Source of the DNA: Lysobacteraceae bacterium
GTDB lineage: Bacteria > Bdellovibrionota > UBA1018 > JAGTJX01
DNA: 64,000 nt
Direction: 5' to 3'
Assembly: GCA_023657465.1 (NCBI GenBank)
Contig: JAGTJX010000001.1
Coordinates: 648,358-712,357 of the forward strand
Numbering within the stretch: position 1 is the first letter of the stretch; each line of letters starts with the position of its first letter. Under the pieces are notes generated by a model. The model was not told where the DNA came from. It worked only from the letters and a program-made list of their open reading frames with translations, and did not search any database. The translations under genes were made by a program, and so were the position numbers. Positions 34,457-43,255 of this stretch are shown in pieces.

Positions 34457-36319
34457 TTGAAAATTCCAAATGAGTTTCTCAGCGAAATCCGTAAGACCAT
34501 TAATCTGGTCGATATCGTTTCAGAAACAGTGAGTCTTAAAAAAACGGGACATAACTGGGTGGGGCTCTGTCCCTTCCATTCTGAGCGCTCTCCCTCGTTC
34601 ACCGTTCACGAAACCAAAAACCTTTTCCACTGCCATGGTTGTAAGTCGGGCGGAGATCTCTTCGCCTACGTTCAGAAGCTTCATGGACTTTCATTCATGG
34701 AATCTGTTCTTGATCTTGCTGATCGCGCGAAACTCAAAGTCCCTGCAGGAGTGGGAAGTGATTCCTCAGATCCTAAGGTCGCAGCGGCTCAAGAAGCGTT
34801 CAGGTTCAAGAAGTCTACCGCGCACAAGCTCAATTTGTTTTCTGCTCAATTCTTCAGAAAGCAACTCTCACAGAATAATAAAGTTCAAGATTACCTCACT
34901 ACTCGAGGTGTGAATGCGGAAGAAATTAGAAACTTCCAAATCGGCTACTCACCAAATGAATGGGAAGCGCTCTCTGGTCATCTCGCAAAGTCTAAAGCTC
35001 CGATGGACTTGGCATCTGAGCTCGGTCTTGCAAAGAACTCTACAAAATCCAATTCTCAATCTGGCTACTTCGATCTTTTCCGTGACCGAGTCATGTTTCC
35101 GATCATCAATCTCATGGGACACGTGCAGGCGTTTGGAGGACGAGCACTGGATAAGTCTGAGGGACCTAAGTTCCTCAATTCTCAAGATTCGTTTCTCTAC
35201 AAGAAGTCAGAAACCCTCTTCGGTCTCTTCCAGGCGCAGAAATATATCCGTGTGGAAGATTGCGTGATGGTCGTTGAAGGATACTTCGATGTGGTCACTC
35301 TCCATTCTCATGGGATCAGAAACGTTGTCGCAGTCTGTGGTACAGCACTCACTCCTCAGCATTTGAAACTTCTCCGTAGGCTTGCTTCCCGAGTGATTGT
35401 CCTCTTCGATGCGGATAGAGCGGGTATGGATGGAGCAAACAAGGCGATGTTAGTGGGACTGGAGAGTGGCTTCGTTGTTCAGGGACTCATTCTTCCTACG
35501 AAGCAAGATCCTGATGAATTCGTTATGTCAAGTGGGGCAGAAGCATTGAAGGCTCTCATGGCCACTGCGCCTGCTCTCATTGATCTGGGAATCAAAGAGC
35601 AGCTTGAACTTGCGAAACAAAGTCCTCAGTCAAAAACCGTAGCGATTAAGAAAATCAAATCCTGGCTTGATGTTTACACCGATCATGTCGGAGTCGAAGT
35701 GCGTTGGAAGGAAGTCGAGACCGCTCTTGGAGTTTCAAGGCAGGCGCTATTTGGTAGAAGCTCGCCTCAACAACCAGCTTCAATACCGATCGAAGCCAAG
35801 CTTCCACTCCCTTTACCGATGACGGTGCTCAAAAACAGAGTTTTAGAGCGTTTTGAAACGATCCTCATGACAGCCCTCATTCGCTGGGATGAATTCGGAA
35901 AAGTGGTGCTTGAGTGTCGAAACTTAATACCAAATGAGAAAAAATTATACGATGTCTTTGTCCATTCTGAGGCTAAAGCATTGGCAGAGCAGCTCATTTC
36001 AGAACCAGGGTTCTATAATCAGATTAAACAAGCTCCTGAGTGGGTCCTTGAAAAGCTTACAGATTCAGCACTCATTTCCGTTATAACGCAGGCCTTGGTC
36101 GCGGATCGTTCGCCTGTCAACGCAGACCAAGTGCGTTTAGCAATAAAACAAGGCGTGAAGGGACTTTGGGCACGCTTTTCGCATGAACTAAAAATTGCGA
36201 TCAAGGTTGCAGAGAGCAGCCAAGACCACGATTTGAAAGAGAAATTGCTCAAGGATTATCTTGACGTTCAGCGAAAAATGAAGGAATTTCAGGGAACTTA
36301 TGACCAAAGCTCAGACTAG
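34457..36319 (+). CDS. dnaG: DNA primase
   Basis: This protein of about 620 residues synthesises RNA primers at the replication fork. The zinc-binding domain is complete ([11 protein letters not shown], then FHCHGC, near residues 39-64). The TOPRIM core has [15 protein letters not shown] and [13 protein letters not shown] near 275-325. A C-terminal helicase-interaction region follows. No ATG fits: TTG at 34457 has a GGGGGA stretch six bases upstream, and TTG at 34451 in the same frame is the alternative. The end overlaps the rpoD start by 20 bases, so they are coupled. Confidence 0.95.
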   Translation: MKIPNEFLSEIRKTINLVDIVSETVSLKKTGHNWVGLCPFHSERSPSFTVHETKNLFHCHGCKSGGDLFAYVQKLHGLSFMESVLDLADRAKLKVPAGVGSDSSDPKVAAAQEAFRFKKSTAHKLNLFSAQFFRKQLSQNNKVQDYLTTRGVNAEEIRNFQIGYSPNEWEALSGHLAKSKAPMDLASELGLAKNSTKSNSQSGYFDLFRDRVMFPIINLMGHVQAFGGRALDKSEGPKFLNSQDSFLYKKSETLFGLFQAQKYIRVEDCVMVVEGYFDVVTLHSHGIRNVVAVCGTALTPQHLKLLRRLASRVIVLFDADRAGMDGANKAMLVGLESGFVVQGLILPTKQDPDEFVMSSGAEALKALMATAPALIDLGIKEQLELAKQSPQSKTVAIKKIKSWLDVYTDHVGVEVRWKEVETALGVSRQALFGRSSPQQPASIPIEAKLPLPLPMTVLKNRVLERFETILMTALIRWDEFGKVVLECRNLIPNEKKLYDVFVHSEAKALAEQLISEPGFYNQIKQAPEWVLEKLTDSALISVITQALVADRSPVNADQVRLAIKQGVKGLWARFSHELKIAIKVAESSQDHDLKEKLLKDYLDVQRKMKEFQGTYDQSSD

Positions 36320-38114
36320 CTCCATCAAGGAAAACAAGGATATTAAAAAGTTATTAGATCTGGGGGTTCAGCGTGGGTTCCTCACGTTTGAAGAAGTTCA
36401 TGAGCTCATGCCTTCGGACATTCTAGAACCAGCACTCATCGACGAAGTGATGCTGCTATTAGGTGAGAATGAAATTGAAGTCATTGATGTGACTAAGCCT
36501 CGCAAAGAAGATGAAGATCTTGAAGTCGGTGCAGGTGGTACTCCAGCAACAGGTTCAGGATTCTTAGATGAGAGTGCAGAAGCAGAAGACAAGCCTACAC
36601 CAGCAGAAGCAGCAGCAGCTCGTGGCGCAGATCCAGTAAAACTTTATTTGAAAAAAATGGGCAGCGTCTCACTCCTCACTCGTGAAGGCGAAGTCGTTAT
36701 TGCTAAGAGAATCGAAGAAGGCGAAATCGAAATCCTGCGTGCGCTTCTAGCCTCTAAACTTGGAACTCTCGCGATCGTCGATCTCGGCGAGCGCTTAGAG
36801 ACAGCAAAAACTAAAGTGAAAGACGTCATCCGCGGCGTGGAAGAAGAAGTTTCACTAGATGATGAACGCGTTTACTTAGATAAAGTGATGAAAGCCGTCA
36901 CTAAGGTGAAGGCACTTCTTTCTTACCAAGAGAAGATCGATAAGAAGCTTGTAGGACCAGAGTCCAAGCTCACTCCTGCAAAAGAAAAAGAACTCATCCG
37001 TGCTGAAATCAAAAAGCGTGAGCGACACGTTGAGCAAGGTTTCGAGAACATTGCGTTCAACCGTAAGACGATCAACGTACTCTCTGCGAAGATCAAAGAA
37101 TACTGGGGTCGTGGTAAGGAACTCACTGACGAGCAGAACAAAATTTATAAATACCTCCTCTTAAAAGACCCTAAGGAGATGAAAGACATCGTTCGTGAAT
37201 TCAAAAAAGGTGGACCAGGTCTCCCTGAATTCTTGAAGAAGTATGACGTCACAGAACAAAAATTAGCTCAGCTCATTCAGCAAGAAGAAGACATTGATCG
37301 CAAGCTCTCTCGTCTTGAAGAAGAAGCAGGCGTTGATTTCGTTGAGATGAAACGTATTAACGATTCACTTCAGATCGGTGAGCGCAAAGCCGACTATGCG
37401 AAGTCTGAACTTGTTGAAGCGAACTTACGTCTCGTGGTTTCCATCGCTAAGAAATACACCAACCGTGGATTACAATTCTTGGATCTCATTCAAGAAGGTA
37501 ACATCGGTCTCATGAAGGCTGTTGATAAGTTCGAATACCGCCGTGGATACAAATTCTCTACTTACGCTACTTGGTGGATCAGACAGGCGATCACACGTGC
37601 GATTGCCGACCAAGCGCGCACGATCCGTATTCCTGTGCACATGATTGAGACGATCAACAAACTCGTTCGTACCTCTCGTCAGCTCGTTCAGTCACTCGGA
37701 CGCGAAGCAACTCCTGAAGAGATCGCAGTGAAGATGGAGATGCCGGTTGATAAGGTCCGTAAGGTTCTTAAAATTGCAAAAGAGCCGATCTCTCTCGAAA
37801 CACCTATCGGTGAAGAGGAAGATTCGTCATTGGGCGACTTCATTGAAGATAAGAAAATCATCAATCCAAACGAAGCAGTCATCAACGTGGATCTTTCTGA
37901 ACAAACCAGAAAAGTTCTTGCGACATTGACTCCTCGTGAAGAAAAAGTCCTCCGTATGCGTTTTGGTATCGGTGAGAAGTCCGACCACACTTTGGAAGAA
38001 GTGGGACAAGACTTCTTCGTTACTCGTGAACGTATTCGTCAGATCGAAGCTAAGGCGCTTCGCAAACTGCGTCATCCTTCACGCGCGAAACTTCTCAAAT
38101 CGTTCGTTGATTGA
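36300..38114 (+). CDS. rpoD: Primary RNA polymerase sigma factor (sigma-70)
   Basis: This 604-residue housekeeping sigma factor has a region 1.1-like N-terminus ([20 protein letters not shown]) and an acidic, Ala-rich linker. Region 1.2 is [19 protein letters not shown], preceding the family's RIEEGE. Region 2 is intact ([41 protein letters not shown]). Region 3 ([13 protein letters not shown]) and region 4 ([13 protein letters not shown] and the helix-turn-helix [20 protein letters not shown]) follow. A large non-conserved region of about 200 residues separates 1.2 and 2. It is coupled to dnaG and followed by a strong hairpin. Confidence 0.97.
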   Translation: MTKAQTSSIKENKDIKKLLDLGVQRGFLTFEEVHELMPSDILEPALIDEVMLLLGENEIEVIDVTKPRKEDEDLEVGAGGTPATGSGFLDESAEAEDKPTPAEAAAARGADPVKLYLKKMGSVSLLTREGEVVIAKRIEEGEIEILRALLASKLGTLAIVDLGERLETAKTKVKDVIRGVEEEVSLDDERVYLDKVMKAVTKVKALLSYQEKIDKKLVGPESKLTPAKEKELIRAEIKKRERHVEQGFENIAFNRKTINVLSAKIKEYWGRGKELTDEQNKIYKYLLLKDPKEMKDIVREFKKGGPGLPEFLKKYDVTEQKLAQLIQQEEDIDRKLSRLEEEAGVDFVEMKRINDSLQIGERKADYAKSELVEANLRLVVSIAKKYTNRGLQFLDLIQEGNIGLMKAVDKFEYRRGYKFSTYATWWIRQAITRAIADQARTIRIPVHMIETINKLVRTSRQLVQSLGREATPEEIAVKMEMPVDKVRKVLKIAKEPISLETPIGEEEDSSLGDFIEDKKIINPNEAVINVDLSEQTRKVLATLTPREEKVLRMRFGIGEKSDHTLEEVGQDFFVTRERIRQIEAKALRKLRHPSRAKLLKSFVD

Positions 38115-38123
38115 GCAAGCGGG

Positions 38124-38150
38124 AAAAAATGACTAAACGTCATTTTTTCG
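38124..38150 (+). terminator. Rho-independent terminator after rpoD
   Basis: An 11-base perfect stem, gaaaaaatgac (38124-38134) and gtcattttttc (38140-38150), with a 5-base loop lies ten bases after the rpoD stop. The T-run is within the 3' arm. Confidence 0.8.
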
Positions 38151-38194
38151 TGCGAAGCTCCAGGTGTTCGAGGTAATTTACTCTAACAGTCTGT

Positions 38195-38271
38195 AGGCCC
38201 ATAGCTCAGCTGGTTAGAGCAGTCCGCTCATAACGGATTGGTCGGGGGTTCGAGTCCCTCTGGGCCTACCA
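38195..38271 (+). tRNA. tRNA with CAU anticodon (elongator Met or Ile2)
   Basis: A full 77-base cloverleaf is present. The acceptor stem aggccca pairs with tgggcct, the discriminator is A and CCA is encoded. The D-arm gctc/gagc flanks an 8-9-base loop, the anticodon stem is gtccg/cggat with anticodon cat at 38229-38231, and the T-arm contains ttcgagt. There is no initiator-type 1:72 mismatch, so it is not initiator Met. Whether C34 becomes lysidine (Ile2) or stays C (Met) cannot be decided by eye. It lies 45 bases after the rpoD terminator. Confidence 0.95.
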
Positions 38272-38358
38272 ATTTCAAATTTCGGATTTCATGGTTGTCA
38301 CTCTTCATGTACATTGCTCCGGCTCGGGTAGCTTGTGTTTAAATTGTTGGCGCGTCTT

Positions 38359-39258
38359 TTAGTGAATTAATATCTTATTCCAGATCTCTTTGACGGTATT
38401 TTCTGATTCTGTCGGATAAGGAGATTGAAACTCCACTTCGTGAATGAGTTTTGCTGAAAAATGAGTTTTTTCATTGGCTAAATCATTTTGAGATAACTGA
38501 AGTTCGTACGAAATTGGACTATGTTTTTCAATCCAACGAAAAATAAGTTCTGGATCAGGGATCATGAAGAAGTGTCCATCTTGTTCATCGACAGCCCACT
38601 CTTTGCGTCGGTAGATTTTTAAGGGACTTGTGTGTTCGAGTAAATCTTTGGGAAGATAAAGCTCACGCATCCAATCCAAAATCGGGACTTGTGCATTGAG
38701 AGCCCGATTCATAAACCACATTACAAAATCCGCACATCCAGCACCCAATCCTGAGCTTGCGATCTGCCCGCCACGATAGTGTCTAAACGAACCAGCACGA
38801 ATCCAAAGATCCAAAAATATTAACATCTCTTCCATAACAGTATCTGAGACAGGGATTTGTATGCTGGCTAATCGACCGTCTTCAGATGCACGATTAAGAA
38901 AGTTCAGACTGTCTTCTGCTGAGTCGAGATCACCATCAAAATCATAATAAAGTGAACTTAAACCAAGGCCTTTACGGATAGTCGTTGAAAATGTTTGAAG
39001 TTTTCGTGCACTCGTCATGGAGGTCATCCAAGAGTGCTGGCCATGTCTGAGTTCGATCAGGATATGTCCGTTCGGAGCATAGCTACTTTTAACAGAGTTC
39101 AAAATTGTAGAAGTCAGTAGGCTACGAGGAGAAATCCAGTTGGTGGGTCTTGGGGCGGAAATCGCGTAGACGATTAGTTCATCGGCTTGTGATACTAATG
39201 CTAGGCTTCCACAAAAAGAAGCGAACATTAGGCTGAGTTTAATCCCCCTCAAAATCAT
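38359..39258 (-). CDS. Secreted putative permuted papain-like protein, paralogue A
   Basis: This 299-residue exported protein has a signal peptide at about 1-25. It is one of three paralogues in the window and I know no named family for them. Conserved elements here are WISPRSLL (Trp41), APNGHILIEL (His65), GLSSLYYDFDGDLD near 100-112, SFRHYRGG (His160), GAGCADFVMWF (Cys175), WMRELYLP near 196-203 and IPDPELIFRWI. Spacings Trp to His (24) and His to Cys (15) are identical in all three. An ordered His then Cys suggests a circularly permuted NlpC/P60- or LRAT-like thiol hydrolase; this is inference. It lies next to paralogue B on the same strand. Confidence 0.75.
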   Translation of the reverse strand: MILRGIKLSLMFASFCGSLALVSQADELIVYAISAPRPTNWISPRSLLTSTILNSVKSSYAPNGHILIELRHGQHSWMTSMTSARKLQTFSTTIRKGLGLSSLYYDFDGDLDSAEDSLNFLNRASEDGRLASIQIPVSDTVMEEMLIFLDLWIRAGSFRHYRGGQIASSGLGAGCADFVMWFMNRALNAQVPILDWMRELYLPKDLLEHTSPLKIYRRKEWAVDEQDGHFFMIPDPELIFRWIEKHSPISYELQLSQNDLANEKTHFSAKLIHEVEFQSPYPTESENTVKEIWNKILIH

Positions 39259-39300
39259 TCGGTAAGAATAGCCTCAAAAGGATAGGGTTTCCAACATTGT

Positions 39301-40251
39301 TTAAAGCTTGATTTTTTTCCAATGGGCAATAATCGTTTGTTCTGACTCTCGAGAGTAAGGGGTTTGAAAGCGAATCATTGAGTCATCTAAGGTTTCCTGT
39401 GGTTGGAATTCATCAGGGAAGATTGTGACCCTTTTGGTAAAAGGAGCACTGTATGTCATAATCCACTTCGTCATTTTCTCTGGGTCTGGAATTGAAAACT
39501 TCAACCCCTCTTTTGCTGACTTAGCCCAAGGAATCGTGCTTTTTAGTATACTCGAAATTGAAACCTTCTTTGATTTTCGACCGGGGGCTTCTTGTAACAA
39601 CTCATAAGGTAAGTGAACTGTTCGCATCCATTGGTCTGAAGGGAGATGTCCTTTCATAGCCAATTCAATAAAATACACAGCAAAATCAGCACATCCAGAT
39701 CCTTCGCCTTTTGGAACATTTTTATTACCGCCATAATGTCGGAACGATCCAAATTCAATCCAGTTACTCATAAACTCCATAAGAAGATCAGCTTTCTCAT
39801 CGGTCAGCTGGACTTGAATAATCGCAAGTCGATTGGCATCGGCCGCTTTTTTGATTTCTTCTTTTGTTGTTATTGAAGAATCTAGATCACCACTGAATTC
39901 GCGAATCATGGCCGAAAGACCATACTCATGATAAAAAGTGTCCCAAAGCGTCTTCATTTTATTAGTACGACCCATTCCTGTCAGAACTTCGCTCACGCCA
40001 TAAGCGTTTGGCCTCCGGGTTTTAACATGCACAGCTAGGTGGCCATTAGGAGCGTAATCCAAACTCAGTCCATTCCATAGAGTGGTTCTAAGTAGACTCT
40101 TGGGACTTGACCAATCCAAGGGTTTCGGAGGATCAATAACAAAAATTTGTAGATAAGGAGTCTGAATTTTTCGCTCTTTGGCTAAAGTTTGATTGGCCAT
40201 TAAAGATAGCATAATCATCACAGCTAGTCGTAACACCATGGCGCCATACAT
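39301..40251 (-). CDS. Secreted putative permuted papain-like protein, paralogue B
   Basis: This 316-residue exported protein has a signal peptide ending NQTLA near residue 24. It shares all key elements of paralogue A: DWSSPKSLL (Trp47), APNGHLAVHV (His71), EYGLSAMIREFSGDLD near 109-124, SFRHYGGNK (His172), GSGCADFAVYF (Cys187), WMRTVHLPYELL and IPDPEKMTKWI. It ends with a similar tail (RFQTPYSRESEQTI against EFQSPYPTESENTV in A). The start may be Met1 or Met5. It precedes paralogue A by 42 bases and was probably created by tandem duplication. Likely periplasmic or secreted hydrolase; substrate unknown. Confidence 0.75.
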   Translation of the reverse strand: MYGAMVLRLAVMIMLSLMANQTLAKERKIQTPYLQIFVIDPPKPLDWSSPKSLLRTTLWNGLSLDYAPNGHLAVHVKTRRPNAYGVSEVLTGMGRTNKMKTLWDTFYHEYGLSAMIREFSGDLDSSITTKEEIKKAADANRLAIIQVQLTDEKADLLMEFMSNWIEFGSFRHYGGNKNVPKGEGSGCADFAVYFIELAMKGHLPSDQWMRTVHLPYELLQEAPGRKSKKVSISSILKSTIPWAKSAKEGLKFSIPDPEKMTKWIMTYSAPFTKRVTIFPDEFQPQETLDDSMIRFQTPYSRESEQTIIAHWKKIKL

Positions 40252-40335
40252 AGTCTGTTTTTCTTATTTTGTATATTATCTCTATTTATTTTTTTTATTC
40301 AATTCGAACAAGGACTTATTTGCAATCTGTCTACA

Positions 40336-41106
40336 TTAATTAATCGTTTTTAAAAAAGCTTCAGATTCTTTTTTTACTAAATCATCTCCGAACTCAATCT
40401 CTTGCATCGAAGCTATTTCTAGAAGTTGTTTTTTAGCGTCTTGTTTTCTAGTCGCTTTTAAATAAGCCTTTGATAACTCAAGTTTTGATTTCAGCATTTT
40501 AGGATGAAGACTCAGAGAAGTTTCGAGAAGTTTAATTGAATCTTCCAGAGTACCCCAGCCAAGACCCATTGTGTTCCTGACCACTTTTGGAGTCTCTGTT
40601 AGTTTAAGGTGTGTTCTACCTAAGATATAATTTGCTAGAGCCAATGATTCGGCAGTGTCGTTTTTAAGTTCAATCGCTTTCTCAGCATCTTTCTTCACTT
40701 GAAGGACGCTTTCACGGGCTCCTAAAATTCCTTTAAAAAGTGCAAGTTTACCATTAGCAGCTGCTCTTCTAATATAACCATTCATCCCATCCGGACGAGA
40801 TGCAATGGCTTGTTCTGCAAAACTCATAGCTTCGTTATAAATATTAAGCTGCTCTTTTTTGTCAGTTTTGAGATCTGCTAAAAACAACAAGACTCGCGAA
40901 GCTCTACAGAGGAGTTCGTAATCATTGTTTTTATCTTTTAGACCTAATCGAATCTTCTCTTGGGCTTCGTTCAGTTGATGTTTTGTAATTAAAGAGTCAA
41001 TTTCGTTTAGCAGTGAAGGAGCCCCAAAAGTCTGAGCGTCAATGAGTGAACCCAATATGAGGGGCATAAGAAAAAGATAATTTTTTTTGTTTTTTTGACT
41101 ATACAT
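40336..41106 (-). CDS. Exported TPR-like repeat protein
   Basis: This 256-residue protein has an N-terminal signal sequence (NYLFLMPLILGSLIDAQTFG). It is otherwise all helical with TPR-like pairs: LLNEIDSLITKHQLNEAQEKI, the A-S-RPDGMNGYIRRAAA segment near 105-118, KAIELKNDTAESLALANYILGR near 145-166 and LETSLSLHPKMLKSKLELSKAY near 195-216 (cited in part). The layout resembles RMD-type TPR proteins. It probably scaffolds a protein complex in the periplasm. Only 28 bases separate its ATG from that of the divergent outer-membrane protein gene. Confidence 0.7.
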   Translation of the reverse strand: MYSQKNKKNYLFLMPLILGSLIDAQTFGAPSLLNEIDSLITKHQLNEAQEKIRLGLKDKNNDYELLCRASRVLLFLADLKTDKKEQLNIYNEAMSFAEQAIASRPDGMNGYIRRAAANGKLALFKGILGARESVLQVKKDAEKAIELKNDTAESLALANYILGRTHLKLTETPKVVRNTMGLGWGTLEDSIKLLETSLSLHPKMLKSKLELSKAYLKATRKQDAKKQLLEIASMQEIEFGDDLVKKESEAFLKTIN

Positions 41107-41134
41107 TGTTTATAAATTGTAATTGATATAAAGA

Positions 41135-41944
41135 ATGAATAAAAGATTATTTATTGTATTATTATTTTGTCTCATTTCTAATTTAAATCTAGCTCATTCT
41201 CAGACACGAGATCGACTCACTCTCAGTGGAGAATCTTTAATGAGTTCACCTGTTTCAAGGCAGAGCGATATTCAGTGGATAGAGCGGTTTTTTTTAGATG
41301 AAGAAGGAAACGGATTACTCGGTGTGGGTTTGCAGTCTCGTATATTAAGTATTGATACGAGAAGTCCTCTTTACATTGTTTCTCCACAGTTCACTTGGCT
41401 GCAGTCATTGAATCAAGACTATTCATTTGTCATCAATTTAAGGCCAGGTTTGTATGGTGATTTGAGAGGGAATCTTTCAGACGATTTTCGATTAGAAGGT
41501 GTATTTTTTGTAGACAGAATTCTTAGTGGAGGTTGGACGCTTGGTCTAGGTGCAGCGAGAGGGTCTAATTTTGGAAGAGTGCTTACTGTTCCTGTTCTTC
41601 ATGCGGTTTATGTAGGTGAATCAAGCCTTTTAGATGCGCTTCTTCCTGTTAAAGCTGAGTACTGGATCATGAATTCAGAGCATTTTGAATATGGGGCGAT
41701 TTTCTCTCTCGTAGGATCTCAATATAGAATTGAAGACTTAACTAATACTGCAGATACTCTTCAGTTCGCTAATGGATTAATAGGACCTTCAGCTAGAATG
41801 AAGATTCAAGATAAGTTTTATATTCAGCTGGATGCACTTTTTACTGTTTTAAGAAGATATGAGGTGGGCTTGGCAGAAAACTTAGCGATACAAAACACAC
41901 AGGCTGGTCCAAACCTTAGGCTAACAATGCAGCTCAGATACTAG
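41135..41944 (+). CDS. Probable outer-membrane beta-barrel protein
   Basis: This 269-residue exported protein has a signal peptide ending NLAHS before Q. The mature part alternates hydrophobic and polar residues in strands (FTWLQSLNQDYSFVINLRPG, GWTLGLGAARG, KFYIQLDALFTVLRRYEVG) and ends LRLTMQLRY, the aromatic C-terminus recognised by the barrel-assembly machinery. No specific family is recognised. There is no Shine-Dalgarno-like sequence before its ATG. Its stop overlaps the stop of the convergent DUF1460 gene by four bases. Confidence 0.65.
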   Translation: MNKRLFIVLLFCLISNLNLAHSQTRDRLTLSGESLMSSPVSRQSDIQWIERFFLDEEGNGLLGVGLQSRILSIDTRSPLYIVSPQFTWLQSLNQDYSFVINLRPGLYGDLRGNLSDDFRLEGVFFVDRILSGGWTLGLGAARGSNFGRVLTVPVLHAVYVGESSLLDALLPVKAEYWIMNSEHFEYGAIFSLVGSQYRIEDLTNTADTLQFANGLIGPSARMKIQDKFYIQLDALFTVLRRYEVGLAENLAIQNTQAGPNLRLTMQLRY

Positions 41945-42717
41945 AGTGAATTCAGTTTCTTGAAGAAGTTAAGTCCAGCTGATTTCACGCCTTCAGATTC
42001 TTGATTTCTGAAATACATACGGAACAGGCCTAATGCATTCATTTCGACGACTTGGTCGCGGCTGAGTTTGGTTGCGTGACGAGCGAGAAGAATTCCCTCG
42101 TTTCTTACGAGTACACCCTGATGAACCACTAGTCCGAGAGAATGGGACTTCACTTTGATCAGATTGAAGAATGTCCCGCTAGGGATCTGATCCAGAAGCT
42201 TGGGATGATCGATGATTTGATCGAGCGGTAAATAGGTGAGGGTGACGGGAATCGGTTTCTCTCCTACTGGTGATGTTTTCTTTTTCTGTTTGTACCAAGA
42301 CCTCTTATCGATTTTGGTGTGAGCAGTTTTTAATATTTTAGAATCGAAAAGCCCCGCAGTCACATCTTCAACTATTCCTTTTTGAATATTCGATGGCATC
42401 CAATCCACTTCGATGAAGTGATTACGTTTGAAGTAGTCTGGTTCGCCAGTGGAGTACCGGATCTCGTTCATGTTCTTAGCGAACTCGTCTTGAGTCTTAG
42501 ATCTTGAGAGAGCGATCACAGTCTCTACATAAGTAGTACAATCAAACTGATCGAATCGATAGAGTGGGTCAGTATCAATAGATCCATGTTTGCCTTCACC
42601 GAGTGGATCAAGAACATAGGGCACTCCCAGAAACTGCTTGCTAATCTCCTCAATACTCTGATGGTATGGCAATTCGGCTGAGTAAGAATTGGAGAGGAGT
42701 ATTAGAAAAATAAACAT
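41941..42717 (-). CDS. DUF1460 family (amidase-like) exported protein
   Basis: This 258-residue protein matches DUF1460, an NlpC/P60-like papain-fold family related to N-acetylmuramoyl-L-alanine amidases. The signal peptide is short (MFIFLILLSNSYSA). Motifs are QFLGVPYVLDPLGEG near 29-43, the probable nucleophile in RFDQFDCTTYVETVIALSR near 54-72, RNHFIEVDWMPSN near 98-110 and the His segment SHSLGLVVHQGVLVR near 193-207 (the probable catalytic His). A role in cleaving cell-wall peptides is likely. The upstream gene on the same strand ends three bases before its start. Confidence 0.85.
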   Translation of the reverse strand: MFIFLILLSNSYSAELPYHQSIEEISKQFLGVPYVLDPLGEGKHGSIDTDPLYRFDQFDCTTYVETVIALSRSKTQDEFAKNMNEIRYSTGEPDYFKRNHFIEVDWMPSNIQKGIVEDVTAGLFDSKILKTAHTKIDKRSWYKQKKKTSPVGEKPIPVTLTYLPLDQIIDHPKLLDQIPSGTFFNLIKVKSHSLGLVVHQGVLVRNEGILLARHATKLSRDQVVEMNALGLFRMYFRNQESEGVKSAGLNFFKKLNSL

Positions 42718-42719
42718 GA

Positions 42720-43208
42720 TCAGTGTCGATCGATCTTGGTCACATCTATTTTTGCAGGGAAGCCGCTCACGCTAAAGCTCATCGTCTGATAAGCACCGTC
42801 ACGGACCTTGATACGAATGACATCTGTCTCAGTAATGGCGTTGAATCCCATCTCTGCTGCTTGGAAAGCGAGACGAAGTAAAATTTCATCTCGGTCTGTA
42901 CACTTAGGAATGCTGAGTTTCTTCTTGGATTGCTCAAACAGTGGAAGATTGCCCTTACGACCGATGTAGAAAATATAAACTTCTCGAGCGAGTTCCATCG
43001 TCTCTTCGTACTTGGTTTGCGCTTCAGTCACGTACTTCTGAAAGCAAGAGGGACAGTATTGGGTATGAGTGAGTTCTTGGGGGATTTTCTGCAGAAAAGA
43101 AAACGATCCTTCCTTTAAAAACTCTATGCAGTTTTTGCAGACAGGCTCATTGCAGCATCCGCATTGAGATGTGGCATTGGATTTACGACAATTTGAACAG
43201 GCGCTCAT
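42720..43208 (-). CDS. Small protein with a Cys-rich zinc-binding N-terminus
   Basis: I do not recognise this 162-residue cytoplasmic protein. The first 60 residues hold a cysteine pattern suited to two zinc sites: CSNCRKSN at 4-11, CGCCNEPVCKNC at 16-27 and CPSCFQKY near 52-59. This resembles B-box or double zinc-ribbon modules. A helical middle follows, then a C-terminal part with beta character (IRIKVRDGAYQTMSFSVSG). It ends two bases before the DUF1460 gene, so the two are probably co-transcribed. Partner and role are unknown. Confidence 0.65.
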   Translation of the reverse strand: MSACSNCRKSNATSQCGCCNEPVCKNCIEFLKEGSFSFLQKIPQELTHTQYCPSCFQKYVTEAQTKYEETMELAREVYIFYIGRKGNLPLFEQSKKKLSIPKCTDRDEILLRLAFQAAEMGFNAITETDVIRIKVRDGAYQTMSFSVSGFPAKIDVTKIDRH

Positions 43209-43255
43209 ATCTCAATTCTACCATATTGATGGGCGTAATGTTATCGTAAGTCTCC

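Noticed and set aside
38195-38271. Initiator tRNA-Met
   Set aside because: The first acceptor pair is a normal A-T pair and the anticodon stem lacks the three G-C pairs of initiators.
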